DNA of 64,000 nt, taken from contig CM051461.1 of NCBI GenBank assembly GCA_028095005.1, forward strand, positions 57,889,840-57,953,839, in the 5' to 3' direction. Within the stretch, counting starts at the first letter, position 1, and every line of letters starts with the position of its first letter. Shown here piece by piece: positions 25,281 to 36,767 of the stretch. The position numbers and the translations under genes are program-made. The stretch is from Rhynchospora pubera (lineage: Eukaryota > Streptophyta > Magnoliopsida > Poales > Cyperaceae). The notes below the pieces were generated by a model. That model made no database searches and was not told the origin of the DNA. It saw only the letters and a list, made by a program, of their open reading frames with translations.

Positions 25281-25579
25281 ATATTATAATTAAGTCATTT
25301 AATCAGGTATATATCTTTCAGAAAATTAATTAACTTAATTTCTCTTATAATATCGTCATAGCTAAAACAACTCTGGCTTGCTTATTGGGCGAGTCATCAA
25401 TATTCATTCATAAACATTCACTCATAATTAATTAAGTTATAATTTAAGGTTTTAAACAACAATTTTTGTTTGGCTTAATGATTTGCTAGGTTGCATAGGT
25501 ACGGATACGAGTACTGTACCCGATACGGTTTGGATACAACGGTACAAAAATTTTAAAAAAATCTACGGTACGGGTACGA

Positions 25580-25667
<88 letters not shown>

Positions 25668-25668
25668 T
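25580..25668. repeat. (TA)n(GA)n compound microsatellite
   Basis: Roughly 35 TA units followed by about 9 GA units, directly against the left end of the MITE at 25671. Confidence 0.95.
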
Positions 25669-25670
25669 GT

Positions 25671-26071
25671 GTTTAGCTACGGTGAGATGCATCACAAAAA
25701 GTCCTCCGTGAGACGTGATCAAAACTCCTAAATCTATTTCGAAAGGACCGATCCAAACCGTCCAATATGATCCTCCTATTAAAATCTCTATGTAGACCAA
25801 ATTTTATATTTTTTTTGAAGTTTTTAAGTAATTTTTTCGGATTTTTAAAAACTGTTGTTTTTAAGCAGTTCAAAACTAATTAGATTAACGGTTTTCTAAC
25901 ATTCGGAAAAATTGCTTAAAAATTTTAAAAAAATGTAAAATTTGATATGCATGGAGATTTCAATAAGGAGATCGTATTGAATGGATTAGATCGGTCATTT
26001 TGAACCAGATCTAGGAGTTTTGAGTGCGACTCATGGAGGACTTTTTGTGATGCATCTCACCGTAGCTAAAC
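25671..26071. mobile_element. Foldback MITE, 401 bp
   Basis: The left arm GTTTAGCTACGGTGAGATGC and the matching right arm ending GCATCTCACCGTAGCTAAAC are exact reverse complements and extend inwards over ACAAAAAGTCCTCC. It sits in TA repeats, so the duplication cannot be read. Confidence 0.75.
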
Positions 26072-26094
26072 TATATATATATAGAATGGATAAA

Positions 26095-26555
26095 ATACAC
26101 TCATGTGCACGGATCGTCTCCATACACATAAGTCGTTTTTCAAGATCCAAAATTTAAACGGTCAATTCGAACCGTTCAAGTTGTTATCCATATTAAAAAA
26201 CCCAGATAGACCAAATTTTACATTTTTTAGATTTTTTTTTGCTATTTATTATGATTTTTTTCAAATTTTACAATCTCCTTACCGATCAAATTTTATATTT
26301 TTCGAAAATTTTAAGTATTTTTTTTCAAATTTTAGAAAATCGCTAATCTAATTTTTTCTGAACCGTTAAAAAATAGCAGTTTTTAAAAATCCGAAAAAAA
26401 TACTTAAAAATTTCGAAAAAATGTAAATTTTGGTCAACAATGAGATTTCAATAGGGAGATCATATTGGACGGTTTGGATCGGTCATTTTGAAGAAGATTC
26501 AAGAGTTTGGATCAGTATGCACGGAAGTTCCCGTACATTAGTATGCACCATAGGT
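26095..26555. mobile_element. Degenerate MITE of the same internal family
   Basis: Two diverged, inward-facing halves around a T-rich centre. Both carry the GACCGTT/GAACGGT and CCAAATTTTA(C/T)ATTTTT internal signatures of the foldback family. The ends are eroded and the borders approximate. Confidence 0.45.
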
Positions 26556-27023
26556 TTCCTTTTCTTCTTCCACCACAAACCAGATTTTTACCATATCAGT
26601 TTTGCCATTCAACCAGTGGATCTTATAAATTTCATACTCAGGAATATTTTCCCTCTCAACAACCTTAATTTGAACTCTCATCCAACGACCTTCTAGTTGT
26701 TTCAAATTGGTAAAGTCAATTTTACAAATCTTTCCAAATTTGACAATTTCATTGACACCATTCTTTGTACACCAACCATATGGAATGTGCATGATGCGAA
26801 CCCAATATTTAATAAGCATGATGCGAACCCAATATTTAATAAGCATTAGTCTAGGATCTTGGAAATGTACCTGATTTCCCTTCAAAATAGGACATTTAAC
26901 ACTCAGTAACGGCAATTTAAAGAAACATCTTTGAATCATCTTGTCACGCCACTTGCCTACTAGGTCCAACAATTTGAAATTTCTTCCAAAAGTGCTCGGA
27001 GTATATTTTAGGCTTTTAGCCAA
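26538..27023 (-). CDS. Unidentified ORF, possibly a retroelement gag-like (DUF4283-like) fragment
   Basis: A 161-residue reading frame. The stretch from GVNEIVKFGKICKIDF to RWMRVQIKVVE has the spacing of DUF4283-type domains found in plant LINE or gag-like proteins, but no zinc knuckle follows. The block IKYWVRIM is repeated because of a 27-bp tandem duplication at about 26788-26841. I see no clear start context or introns. It may be a decayed retroelement fragment; no function is claimed. Confidence 0.3.
   Translation of the reverse strand: MAKSLKYTPSTFGRNFKLLDLVGKWRDKMIQRCFFKLPLLSVKCPILKGNQVHFQDPRLMLIKYWVRIMLIKYWVRIMHIPYGWCTKNGVNEIVKFGKICKIDFTNLKQLEGRWMRVQIKVVERENIPEYEIYKIHWLNGKTDMVKIWFVVEEEKETYGAY

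Positions 27024-27070
<47 letters not shown>
27023..27070. repeat. (CT)n(AT)n microsatellite
   Basis: About 13 CT units followed by about 10 AT units. Confidence 0.95.
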
Positions 27071-27071
<1 letters not shown>

Positions 27072-27267
27072 ATATTTTCAAAATGCACATAGTTGGTGCA
27101 TAAAGAGTTTATGAAGTTTTAAATTAAATGTTTATTTTGAACCTATGATTGCGTTGAAAATATACTAACTGGCATGACAACCAAAGATTGGTGTAGTACG
27201 ATCTGTCTCATTGAATGCATCTTGGAGGTTATATATATAAAAACATAAAACTTTTATAGCAACAAAA

Positions 27268-27340
27268 ACAATTGGTGTAGTGGTTGGTGCGCTGGCATGG
27301 ATCTTGCATGTTGGGGATTCGAACCGTTGAGTGGTGTTAC
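27268..27340 (+). mobile_element. tRNA-derived SINE head
   Basis: TGGTGTAGTGGTTGGTG resembles a tRNA A box and GGGATTCGAACC, about 40 bases on, a B box. It does not fold as a full tRNA. The most likely reading is the pol III promoter head of a SINE; tail and duplication were not fixed. Confidence 0.45.
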
Positions 27341-30215
27341 GCATACCAGGTTACGTACTGGGTCATATTGTTGACCATACCGGTCAGTCAAATATATTAA
27401 AATATGCCGGTACGCCATGTACGTCGTCGTACCTCCTCCCGAACTCAAATTTTGAAGGAAAATGAAGGTGAATGGGAGAGAATGCAAGTGAACTCTCTAT
27501 CAAGCTTCATCATTTCAACAACCCCAAATTTGGGAGGTAACCTCGAATCTGGTTTGTTTCTGGAGCAAAACTTTAGGGACTAGCAGTTTATCGGTGATAA
27601 AACATTCAATAAATTACCATACCAATATTTTGTTCAATTATTCTCATACCTATCGCACAAAAAAAAATTACTCATATATTAATTTACGTGTTCTCATAAC
27701 CAAAAATATATATTAATTGAATTTGTCTTGGGCTATGTCCAAATATTTTAAAATAAATAAAATAATAAGTGAAATTGATTAGTTGCTCAATAAATGCAAA
27801 ACATAAATAAAAATATGAGATAAAAAAATTCAACTGTTGGATTTGTTGTGTAAAATTCTAAGTTTTGGATCACTCATACATTTCAATTTGATAATTAGTT
27901 CCAATTTTTTTTAAGAAAAAGAGTGTAAGAATACCATTATTTTGATTTACTCTGATATGCCAAAGTTAAGTATTAGTTAATGTCTCCTAGTTCAGTTGTA
28001 TTTTCTAGCTCTATCATTATTTCAGATTTAATATTGTCCTCCTCATCTTCTAATATATTATTTAATAACATAGAACATAATATTTAAACTCATATCTTGT
28101 GCATGAGCTCAGCACACAAAATATACAGTTCTCTATATGATTTATAACCTGCATGAAAATAAAGTTATGAACACAATGTAATTTGAATTGTCTGGCATAA
28201 CTAATGGATGACATGAACACAATGTAATGTGAATTGTTTTAAAATGTTATTGTATCTTTTCAACAAATTATATGAACAAAAGTGAATATAGATTGTTGTG
28301 CGATCAATCACTTTTATATATTTTTGTATTGTCGTTGGCTTATAATATTGTTATTCTTTTGAAACATATAAATATTTATAATTTTGTAGTTTATCTTCTT
28401 TTTTCACACATGGACAGTAATAATTACAATTTTTTTTATTTAGCATAAATAAAGTCCATCATTTTTAAGAAATAAATATTCAGAAGATTGTCTGCATCGA
28501 TGAATTTTGACATGTTGCAAATTTCTATATTTACGGAAAAAAAATGTATAAATCACTTCTAACGATTCTATTTTAAATTTTTAATTCTGAGGCTTAGATT
28601 AGGATTATTAAAATTTTAAAAACAGAAATAGGAGCATACGAAAATAAATGCAATTCAACCTTTCTCGATGTTTTACTAATATGGAAAAAATGAAAAAACA
28701 TTACAAGGAAAGACAGTAAGATGTTCATCGCTCTTTCAAATATTTCTTTTTTTGAAGTTAAATGTAGGTGATTGAGCAGGCGCAAAAGACTAAATTATTG
28801 GCAAAATAAATTAAAGGCAATTTTTTTCTCGTGAAAATCTTGAGATCTGATTTTATTGACTTCAGTTAACAATTAAAAACCCGAAATCATTGTTTTCATT
28901 ATATGTCAGAATCAGTGCTTACCTACCAACAATTAAAATGAAAATTAAATTCATTATGCATTACGTCAATAGGTCAAAATAACGTGTAAACTTAATTGCA
29001 ACTAATTGTTATTTGTTTTTTTAAGAAAAGTATTCCCGGGACTATTTTATTGAAATGTTTTTTTAAACAAGATTGCAAGGACGTTGTATCTCATGGACCT
29101 AATCTCTTTTTTGGCATAAACATTGACACGGAAGAAACCAACAAGCTAACAAAACTTGAAAATAAGAACAAACTCTTATGTCGCATCTTGCATACCGTAT
29201 TTATATAACTCTCTTGCAATACCACTATACCAGTCTCAGTCAATTTAACTAAAGAAAGTAGAAGAGAGAAGGGAACTGTAACATGCAGCTGTACCATCAT
29301 TACTGACACTATATATTTGAGCCTATGGAAAAAATAATAATTATATCAAAAGAATTATAAATGAAAAATCAGATATAAACCCCCTAATCTTCAAATTCGA
29401 AAATAAGCCCCTCAAATCCTATTTTGTAGACACATCAGCTAATCATCGTTAAATTAAAAGCTTTGATAAATATCATCAACCCTTTATTAGACTGCACGAC
29501 ACCCGTTTGTACACCCCTAGAAGCTTTGATAAACAGTCTATATAAATATTCACATAAAATCCTTTCCTCACAGGAGATACTAAATGTAACTCTTGGTATA
29601 TGCCAAACAGTCAAACAGACTACATCAAAGACCTAGTTTTATTAATTAACTGTCAGGGAGAAAACAATTGATGTGATAACCTAAAGTTGCACGAAATCAA
29701 TTTGACATTAATCTCATTAAGATTTATTTCCATCGAATGAAAGTGAAACATCTGTTTGGCTTGTTTATGTCCATTGAAAGCAAACAAACAACACTTAACT
29801 ATTTCATAACTAAATTAACATCTTCAACTCTAGCTGGAAAAGGGAAAATGTATTATTAACAACTATTGGTTTAGATAATGCCTTAATAAGTAGATTTGTC
29901 TATGACTCTATGTGTATAATTAAGTTCCTATTATGAGAAAACAAACGACAAATGTAGTTTCCAACAAATCGTTCTAAATTTTTTTTTGTTATGCAATAAC
30001 CCAAGATAAGAAGACTTTTGGCGTTGGAAGACATAACTGAGATGTTTATTGTGAGCTCTGATTGAATCAGATGTATCTCTCTGGATTATAAATCTCTTGG
30101 TACAATTTTCTAGCAACAAATAGGACTATAGGAGCCGAGCGTATATATCAACCCATATACTAATTTTGAATGATATTGGGCTTTGAATGTAGAAGCATTT
30201 TCATCATACAATAAA
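27341..30215. other. Intergenic, no gene seen
   Basis: AT-rich sequence with only short, low-complexity open frames on both strands. A short motif at 29380-29460 (CCCCCTAATCTTC) resembles the reverse complement of the repeated motif near 1000. Confidence 0.5.
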
Positions 30216-30223
30216 TCAATAAT

Positions 30224-31895
30224 TAGGGGTGAAAACAGTAGTCGTTTCGACCGTTATTTCGTTTCGTTTCGTCCGAAACGGAACGGTAATGGTCAAGGAT
30301 TTCAGTTTCGTTTATGGAACGGAACGGTTAACGCAAATATAAACTCAATTTCGTCTCAGAACGAAACGGTTAACGAAACAGGTCGTTTCGTTATCGTTTA
30401 TTTCGTCCGTTTCGTTTTAAATTGTACCGTGCTACATTATTGGATTGCAGAGATGGAGACGGAGAGATCGATGCAGAGAGAGACAACTAAATTAGGTTTT
30501 GCGCCACTGCATCAGTTCTCTGCCGAATCCATTCTCACGTTTCTCTCTCTCTCTCTCTCTCAATCTCTCTCTGCCAAAGGTGATCTCGTCTCCCTCAGTC
30601 TCCTCACTGCATCGATCTGCCACCTCTCGCTCGATCCCCTAGTGCATCGATCCACTACGTTGATCCGTCTCCTCACTGTATTGATCCACCACCCTCTCGA
30701 CTCCTTCATTTCCTCACAGCTTCCCTCAAGCTCAGCCATGGCGACCCACACCTCCTACTTCCTCTAAACTGCTCACTCTTTCTCAAACCGAGCCATTTCC
30801 TTCTCCATTGCCTCTCTCACCCTTAACCCTAAATACACCTTCCTTCTCTTCTCACTTACAAACTCACCTCCTCGCCTCAGATGTTGAAGACGAGCATCCC
30901 CAATGGCGACTGGAGGTGGTGAACATGGCGCTTGGTGACTGTTTTGCCGACTTCTACCTCGCTTGGTGACCATTGCGATTTACTGGTATTCACTCCTGAT
31001 TTGCTGGTACTTCTCCTAATTTACTGGAAATTTGATATTTGTTTTGACTGGGAAAAGATTTTAATTGAAGGAATTTTTGGGTTAATTTGAAATTTCTTTT
31101 GCTGGTTGGTTGAAGGTGAATGAAAAAAGAGGTCAATTTATTTCTCGATTCAATTTTTTGTTGGGGCAGTTTTAATTGAAGGGATTTTTGTACTTCTAAT
31201 TTACTGGTTGAAGGTGAATGAAAATGCCACCAAAATTTCTTTCTCTATTCAATCTTCTTTTTTTGGGAAGTTTTTCTGGTTGAAGGAATTTTTGTACTTA
31301 CTCTTGATTTATTGGTTGAAGGTGAATGAAAACACAACTGATTTTTTATTGGAGCAGTTTCTTTCTCTATCTGAATCCATGGCTGCACTCCAGGGGTCGA
31401 TACCAGTGGCTGTATTTCAAATCTGTTTGCAAGTTTGGCTCGCCACATCTCTTCTTGATGGAGCAGTGTTTTGTAATCAACTGAGTTGAGTTTTGTTTAG
31501 GATCAAAATTGATAATCCTATTGTGCTTTTGTAATCTTGCTTTAACTTCTAAGTTGTATTTATTTAGAAACCAACTTTCATATCTTGTGCTTTAAATTCT
31601 AAGTCGTAATCCTGCTTTAGATGTATGGGATGTTTAAATATGGCACCAGCACATAACTTTTGCATTGATTGTTCAAATATATTGGATGTTATAAGCAGAA
31701 AAAATACGAAAGACATGTTCAGACGGTTTGACCGTCTTGATCGTGTAAATATAACGCAACGGTCAACGCAAAAAATTTCAGTTGCGTTTAAGTAACGAAA
31801 CGCAAAACGAAAAAAATTAAAATTTTGCGTCATTATACGAAACGGTTAACGCAATGAGTGATTTTCGTCACCGTTTTCGACGTTATGCAGCCCTA
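30224..31895. mobile_element. hAT element A, non-autonomous, 1672 bp
   Basis: Starts TAGGGGTGAAAACAG and ends TATGCAGCCCTA. It is flanked by the perfect 8-bp duplication TCAATAAT (30216-30223, 31896-31903). Both subterminal regions are dense in CGTTTCG/CGAAACG and GGTTAACG motifs, likely transposase-binding repeats. The interior (about 30440-31490) is unlike the ends: a CT-rich leader-like stretch, then about three ~105-bp repeats containing GGTTGAAGGTGAATGAAAA. No transposase domain is visible. Elements B and C share the ends and the start of the interior. Confidence 0.9.
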
Positions 31896-32957
31896 TCAAT
31901 AATAAACACCTACACCTTATGAAAAAATGGAGAAGTTAAATGGGCCTTAGATTTTCTATATGTAGTCCAATGAAGTTTTATCTTTTAAGGACACACCTTT
32001 ATTTTTGTCGTTTAGTCAAAATATTTAGTGTAAGTTCCATGATTCGTTGCTCTTACTTCAAATTAGCAATGGTACATATTCAACATCCTTTGATGGAAAA
32101 TACAAAGTCATCCTTAAATTTGCATCAAAGCCGCCCACTTTAAAAAATTGGATGTAACACCCTACAAACTAAAGATGTTATTATTTATGCCAATTATCTA
32201 CTCAATAGACTTGAGAGCAGAATGGCATTTTTACTTGCAATTGTTCCAGCAGTACTCCTTTTGATCTTTGAAACACGGTCTACCATTTTGTTGCTACTGC
32301 GCAGCAATACGCAGCAATGCGCAGCAATAACAATCCTAGGGATTAGTAAAACCACCACATGAATCGTGAACGCAAAACGCCGGGATGTTGATCTTACTTT
32401 TGCTTTCATCTCCATGCGCCGGTGTCTCTAGACCTATTAATGATTAATCCAACAAAAATAGAATAATGAGAGCTTGGACGCTCTATATCGATTGAGATCT
32501 GACAGTTGATTGGATTGATATAGTTTTAAATTTTTAATGTTTTTATTTACGTTATATTGTTATTTCTTCACTGGACAGACTATATCAAAGGTAGGAATTA
32601 AACTGTTAAAATTTAATAATTTGATCACAAAAATTTTGACTTGCAATGAGAGATTACTGATAGGGGGCATTTATATATTTTATCCTTCTCTTGCCTTCAT
32701 CTTTGCAAGTTGCAACCGGCCATATAAAGTAAGTAAGAACTTTTCTATCTTTATTTTTTTCATATAAGTCCATTTAATGTTTGTAATCGCATAAACAAAC
32801 ATGATATGATAATACACAAATAATTTTCACATCTGAGTATATTTCTGATTTTTGAGTGTACCAACATTGGCATTATTAAAAATTTTCAAAATAACGTAAT
32901 GATAATAAAATCAATTAATCAAAGATATATCTTGGGAGTAGTTGGGACACAAAAAGG

Positions 32958-33408
32958 CAGTGTTTAAAAAACCGTACCGGACCGGCCGGTTCAACTGGTT
33001 TACCGTGAACCGGACCCTGGTCCGGTAAGTTTAGCCCATAAAACCGGATATATGATGAACCGGAAAAACCGGATGAAAACTGTTTAAACCAGATAAACCG
33101 GTAACTGAACCGGCCGGTTTATTATTTTGAACCAGAGAAACAAGTAAGTTAAATTGAAAACAATACAAAATTTGTTGAGACAGGAAATCGAACAACAATT
33201 TAAAATTTGTTGAGACAGGGAATCGAACCATAGTTTTTACCCATAAAAAACATCATACTTAACCACTAGGCCACATTATTCTTTTGATATAAATGGACTT
33301 TTATATATTATTATACCGGTTTGTAAACCGGTAAAACCGATAAACCACGGTAAATCCCATACCGGCAGCCTCACCGGTTTGATTGCCGGTACGGTATTTA
33401 AAACACTG
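32958..33408. mobile_element. hAT element (CAGTGTTT family), 451 bp, in pseudogene exon 1
   Basis: The ends CAGTGTTTAAAAAACCGTAC and GTACGGTATTTAAAACACTG are inverted repeats. The perfect 8-bp duplication CAAAAAGG lies at 32950-32957 and 33409-33416. The interior is rich in ACCGG/CCGGT motifs and contains a tRNA-like segment. Confidence 0.9.
33215..33282 (-). mobile_element. tRNA-derived (SINE-like) segment inside the hAT element
   Basis: On the minus strand TGGCCTAGTGGTTAAG (A-box like) is followed by GGTTCGATTCCC (B-box like). It lies entirely within the hAT element's target duplications. A ~33-base direct repeat next to it (near 33170-33235) may be an insertion footprint. Confidence 0.5.
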
Positions 33409-34124
33409 CAAAAAGGGCGTCGGTGAGGATAACAAATGTAAGGGTAATGCTCAGCTTAGCGTTCATCTTGATATTGTGGATTTAAATTGACTAAAATGGC
33501 ACTTTGCGTAAGTTATATATATTTAAAACTACAACAAACGTAATACCTATTTAATGGATACTATATTAAATCGGTAAAATTGGAGTTATTTTTTATAGTT
33601 TAGGTAGATGTTGTAACCATTTGATGCATTTTGAAGATTTAAGGATCCATCAAGTAATGCTCGATTGAATTTTATTGATGACAAAATAAATTTGTAATGC
33701 ATCAAGTTTGAAATATTACTTAATTTTACATACAGAAAACATATTTATAATTTATTTTGACAACTGTTTCGTTGCTGTAAGGATTAATTGCCAAATGTCA
33801 AAATATTTTTTTTCTTGCTCTTTTCCTAAGTTGCAAAAACAGTGATATTTCTGTTACTTAATAAAAAATCATAAACGAAGAGTTCCCAATTACTTCATCA
33901 TAACCAATATTTATACTATTCCAATCACTTGCTGCAATATACAATTGGCTTAATTTATCAAATTCCTCAAATGACAATGCTCTTTTATTCCTTAGTAAGT
34001 ATGCAAAGCCGCAACTTGCAACCCCACTTAAATCAAAACCACACAGATTGATATATTAGTTACAGGCGAATGGTTGCATGTACATATATTTTCATATGGT
34101 CAGAGAATTGAGCAGAATGAGGTT

Positions 34125-34976
34125 TTACTGGCACTTGGCCCAGCACTCTTTTTGCCCCTTGTAGCACGTTTTATGTTTCCGTATTGCGCAGCAATAACAA
34201 TCCCAGGTATTACCAAAACTACCGCATGTATCGTGAATGCAAAGCGCCGGGATGAAGATCTTACTCCTGCTTTCCGTTCCTTGTGCCGGTGTCTCCCGAC
34301 CTATCAATTAATCCAGCACAAATAACAGAATTTTTGAGCTTATATATTATATTTCAGTTCAAGGTTTGAGATGTGACAGTATCAGTAAAATTTGAATTGT
34401 AATGAGAGAGTACAAATAAGATTCATTTATTTATCCCCCCCCCTCCTTTCACTATTTGCAACCGACCATACAAAGTTCGATAAGTATCCTCTGCAGCGGG
34501 GACAAACCGCTGCGTGTAGCAGACAGAATTTTATCTGTCCGATTTAAACTCGGCGGGCAGTTTTTTACGGGCCGCACAAATCTCGACTGGTTTGATATCA
34601 ATCACGGAACATCCATCGTAGATCGGACAGACTGAAATCAGTCCACTAACGTGTAGCGACTATAAAGGATTTCATTCCATTACCATACAAAGTTAGCTTG
34701 TATATTTAGTTATTTACATTATTTCATACAAGTCCATTTAAAGTTGCCAATAGCATTAAAAAAATCAATATGAGATACCAACACAAACAATTTGCATTTT
34801 CTTGAGGATTTAATTTCTAGACAATAGAATACATCGCCATGTATATTCATAAAAAAAATTCCTTCTTACAAGCAACATTTATAAAATCAGTGAAACAATA
34901 TTTACTTACCTTGGGTCATATAAATGACATTAGTGATGAGGAGAAATGCAAGGGTAAAGCTCAGCTTGGTATTCAT
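34125..34976 (-). CDS. Small secreted cysteine-rich peptide, ESF1-like
   Basis: Two exons, 34910-34976 and 34125-34300, encode 80 residues; donor CAAG|GTAAGT and acceptor TTGATAG, phases compatible. Exon 1 is a signal peptide (MNTKLSFTLAFLLITNVIYM). Exon 2 gives a mature part with eight cysteines: ALC, DTC, WDCYCC, TCY, EC and KC, ending WAKCQ. The CYCC core and the spacing of the last cysteines resemble EMBRYO SURROUNDING FACTOR 1-like peptides, which in Arabidopsis are secreted from the central cell or endosperm and shape the suspensor. Being far too short for ordinary gene finders, it is easy to miss. Its tandem relative at 32231-33466 is a pseudogene. The intron carries a possible MITE. 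Splice structure is well supported by the parallel copy; the family name is less certain. Confidence 0.7.
34477..34680. mobile_element. Possible MITE in the ESF1-like intron
   Basis: GC-richer than its surroundings, with partly inverted arms: GTGTAGC...ATCTGTCCGAT on the left against ATCGGACAGACTGA...GTGTAGCGAC on the right. The ends are imperfect and no duplication was found. Confidence 0.35.
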
Positions 34977-35352
34977 CTTGATTGTGGCTTGGAATTTAGT
35001 AATTTCTGGTTCTTATTTGAACAAAATTTGTAATCACTGATTTTTATTTATATTGGTAATGACTGCCTAAATTAGGTATGCTAAAAACAGAAACAGAGAG
35101 GTCCATCTAGAGATCTTATTGCTTCACTCGTCGTATACAATGCGTTTGACCATAAAACTCGGATTTGCAATAGACTTGCGATAGCTTCAACTACAAAAAC
35201 CACCGTCTGATCTGTACTGTACTGATCAGGTTCCAACATGGCAGAGGATAAGAATTGTGAAACAACTTGGCGATAAGGCTCCTCATGTGAAACCATATTT
35301 GGTTACTAGCTAACGAACTCTCCACAAATGTGTATCGGTACATCCGTACACA

Positions 35353-35532
35353 CAGTGACGGATTTAGAAAAAATATCTAGGTGGGTCTGACAACTTCTGT
35401 TTAAGTCTTCAGCCTCACTTTTGAGTACTCCAATGGCAAAAAAAATTAACTGGGGCTAAAGGGGGCTCCAAGGGCTCGACGGCGTGAGGTGGGGCTCTAG
35501 TCCCACCCGCCCCGGTGGTAGATCCGCCCCTG
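35353..35532. mobile_element. Short non-autonomous hAT element (CAGTGGCGGATC family), second copy
   Basis: A ~180-bp near-identical relative of the element at 12049-12229, starting CAGTGACGGATTTAG and ending TAGATCCGCCCCTG. The 8-bp TCCGTACA is found at 35343-35350 and 35533-35540; two extra bases (CA) separate the left one from the element. Confidence 0.8.
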
Positions 35533-35801
35533 TCCGTACATGCATGTTCAAAGAATAGTGCTATGTTATTGGGCCTGCAGTGATGTTTTATTTGCAAACA
35601 GATGAAAATACTAAAAGTATATTTTTTTAAAAAAGTAAAGGACTCTATGTGCACAACTATTTATATTTTTTTCCCATCACATATATTTATAAAAAGAAAA
35701 ATAGAAGTTGATGCAAACTTTACACGCTTTATATAGTCATATAGATATAGGACAAATATTGGTGTAGCTTTGGATATCTAAAAAAGAAGCATCTAGACTA
35801 C

Positions 35802-36760
35802 TACTAATAGTCCAAAAATCTTTGGCCCTTGGCCCGCTCTATGAAAGACCGTCCTAAAATCCGGATAGGTCCGGTCCTTCAAAGGGCTTTTCGATGGACA
35901 AAGGTCTAGAAGGGCCGGATTTTGAAAGGGCCGGATCTAATTTTTTTCAAAGACGGATGTTGAAGGGCCAGGTTTTGAAGGGCCGGATCCGACCTAATCG
36001 TTCAATAGTAGTGACTATTTGATCATAATAGAACGATAGAAATTAAAAAAACTATTAAAAAAATTAAATGTTGGTATTATTTTAGAAGGACTAGAAGGGC
36101 CAAGGACCTATAAGGGCCGGATTTTCGAAGGGCCGGTCTCGTGTTTCAAAAAACAAATCCGTGTAACCCATCCCATCTCGATCCTTTTTTTAACTCGGTC
36201 TGATCCGGTCCTTCTACCAAATCCGTCAAGTCTGGTCCTTTGAAATCCGGCCCGACCCTTTTGCCTTTCACTAACCCCCACTGGGTGTAGTGATAGTCAG
36301 AAAATCCTTGACCCTTGGCCCGTCCTTTGGAAGACCGTCCTAAAATCCGGACCAGACCGGCCCTTCGAAGGGCTTTTCGATGGACAAGGGTCTAGAAGGG
36401 CCGGATTTTGAAAGGACCGGGTCTAATTTTTTTTAAAGACGGATGTTGAAGGGCCGGGTTTTGAAGGGTCGGATCCGACCTAATTGTTCAATAGTAGTGA
36501 CTATTTGATCATGATGAGATGATAGAGATTAAAAAACTATTAAAAAAATTAAATGTTGGTATTATTTTAGAAGGACTAGAAGGGCCAAGGACATATAAGA
36601 GCCGGGTTTCGAAGGGCCGGTCTCGTGTTTTAAAAAACAAACACGTCTAACCCGTCCCATCTCGATCCTTTTTCTTAACCCGGTCCGATCCGGCCCTTCT
36701 ACCAAACCCGTCAAGTCCGGTCCTTTAAAATCCGGCCGGCCCTTTTGACTTTCACTACTA
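35802..36760. repeat. Two tandem copies of a ~475-bp GGCCGG-rich element
   Basis: Copy 1 is about 35802-36273 and copy 2 about 36288-36760. Both run from AAAATC(C/T)TTG...CCCTTGGCCCG through repeated AAGGGCCGG blocks to CCTTTTG.CTTTCACTA. Copy 2 starts TAGTGATAGTC and ends GACTTTCACTA, an inverted pair typical of hAT-like termini. No clear target duplication for each copy. Confidence 0.65.
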
Positions 36761-36767
36761 CCTATGT

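Larger units (their letters stand above)
32231..33466 (-). pseudogene. ESF1-like cysteine-rich peptide pseudogene
   Basis: A broken copy of the intact gene at 34125-34976. Exon 1 starts at ATG 33466-33464 (MNAKLSITLTFVILTD), the equivalent of the intact signal peptide. It is interrupted at 33408/32958 by a 451-bp hAT element; removing the element and one duplication restores a read into VSQ. The splice donor equivalent is lost. Exon 2 (32231-32433) keeps the frame and motifs (ETPA, KINIPAFCVHDSCGGF, DCYCCA, final CK and stop). An in-frame TAG replaces the Trp before DCYCC, and a GCAGCAAT-type expansion adds residues and a second TAG. Both exons are therefore inactivated. Confidence 0.75.

Noticed and set aside
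27268..27340. Functional tRNA gene
   Set aside because: A and B boxes are present but acceptor and anticodon stems do not pair; better explained as a SINE head.
30183..30767. 194-residue ORF in hAT element A
   Set aside because: Translation of CGTTTCG subterminal repeats and a CT-rich tract; compositional, no conserved domain.
35081..35296. Minus-strand 71-residue ORF (PYRQVVSQFLSSAMLEP)
   Set aside because: Reads like protein but has no splice support, no family match and no neighbours; left unannotated.
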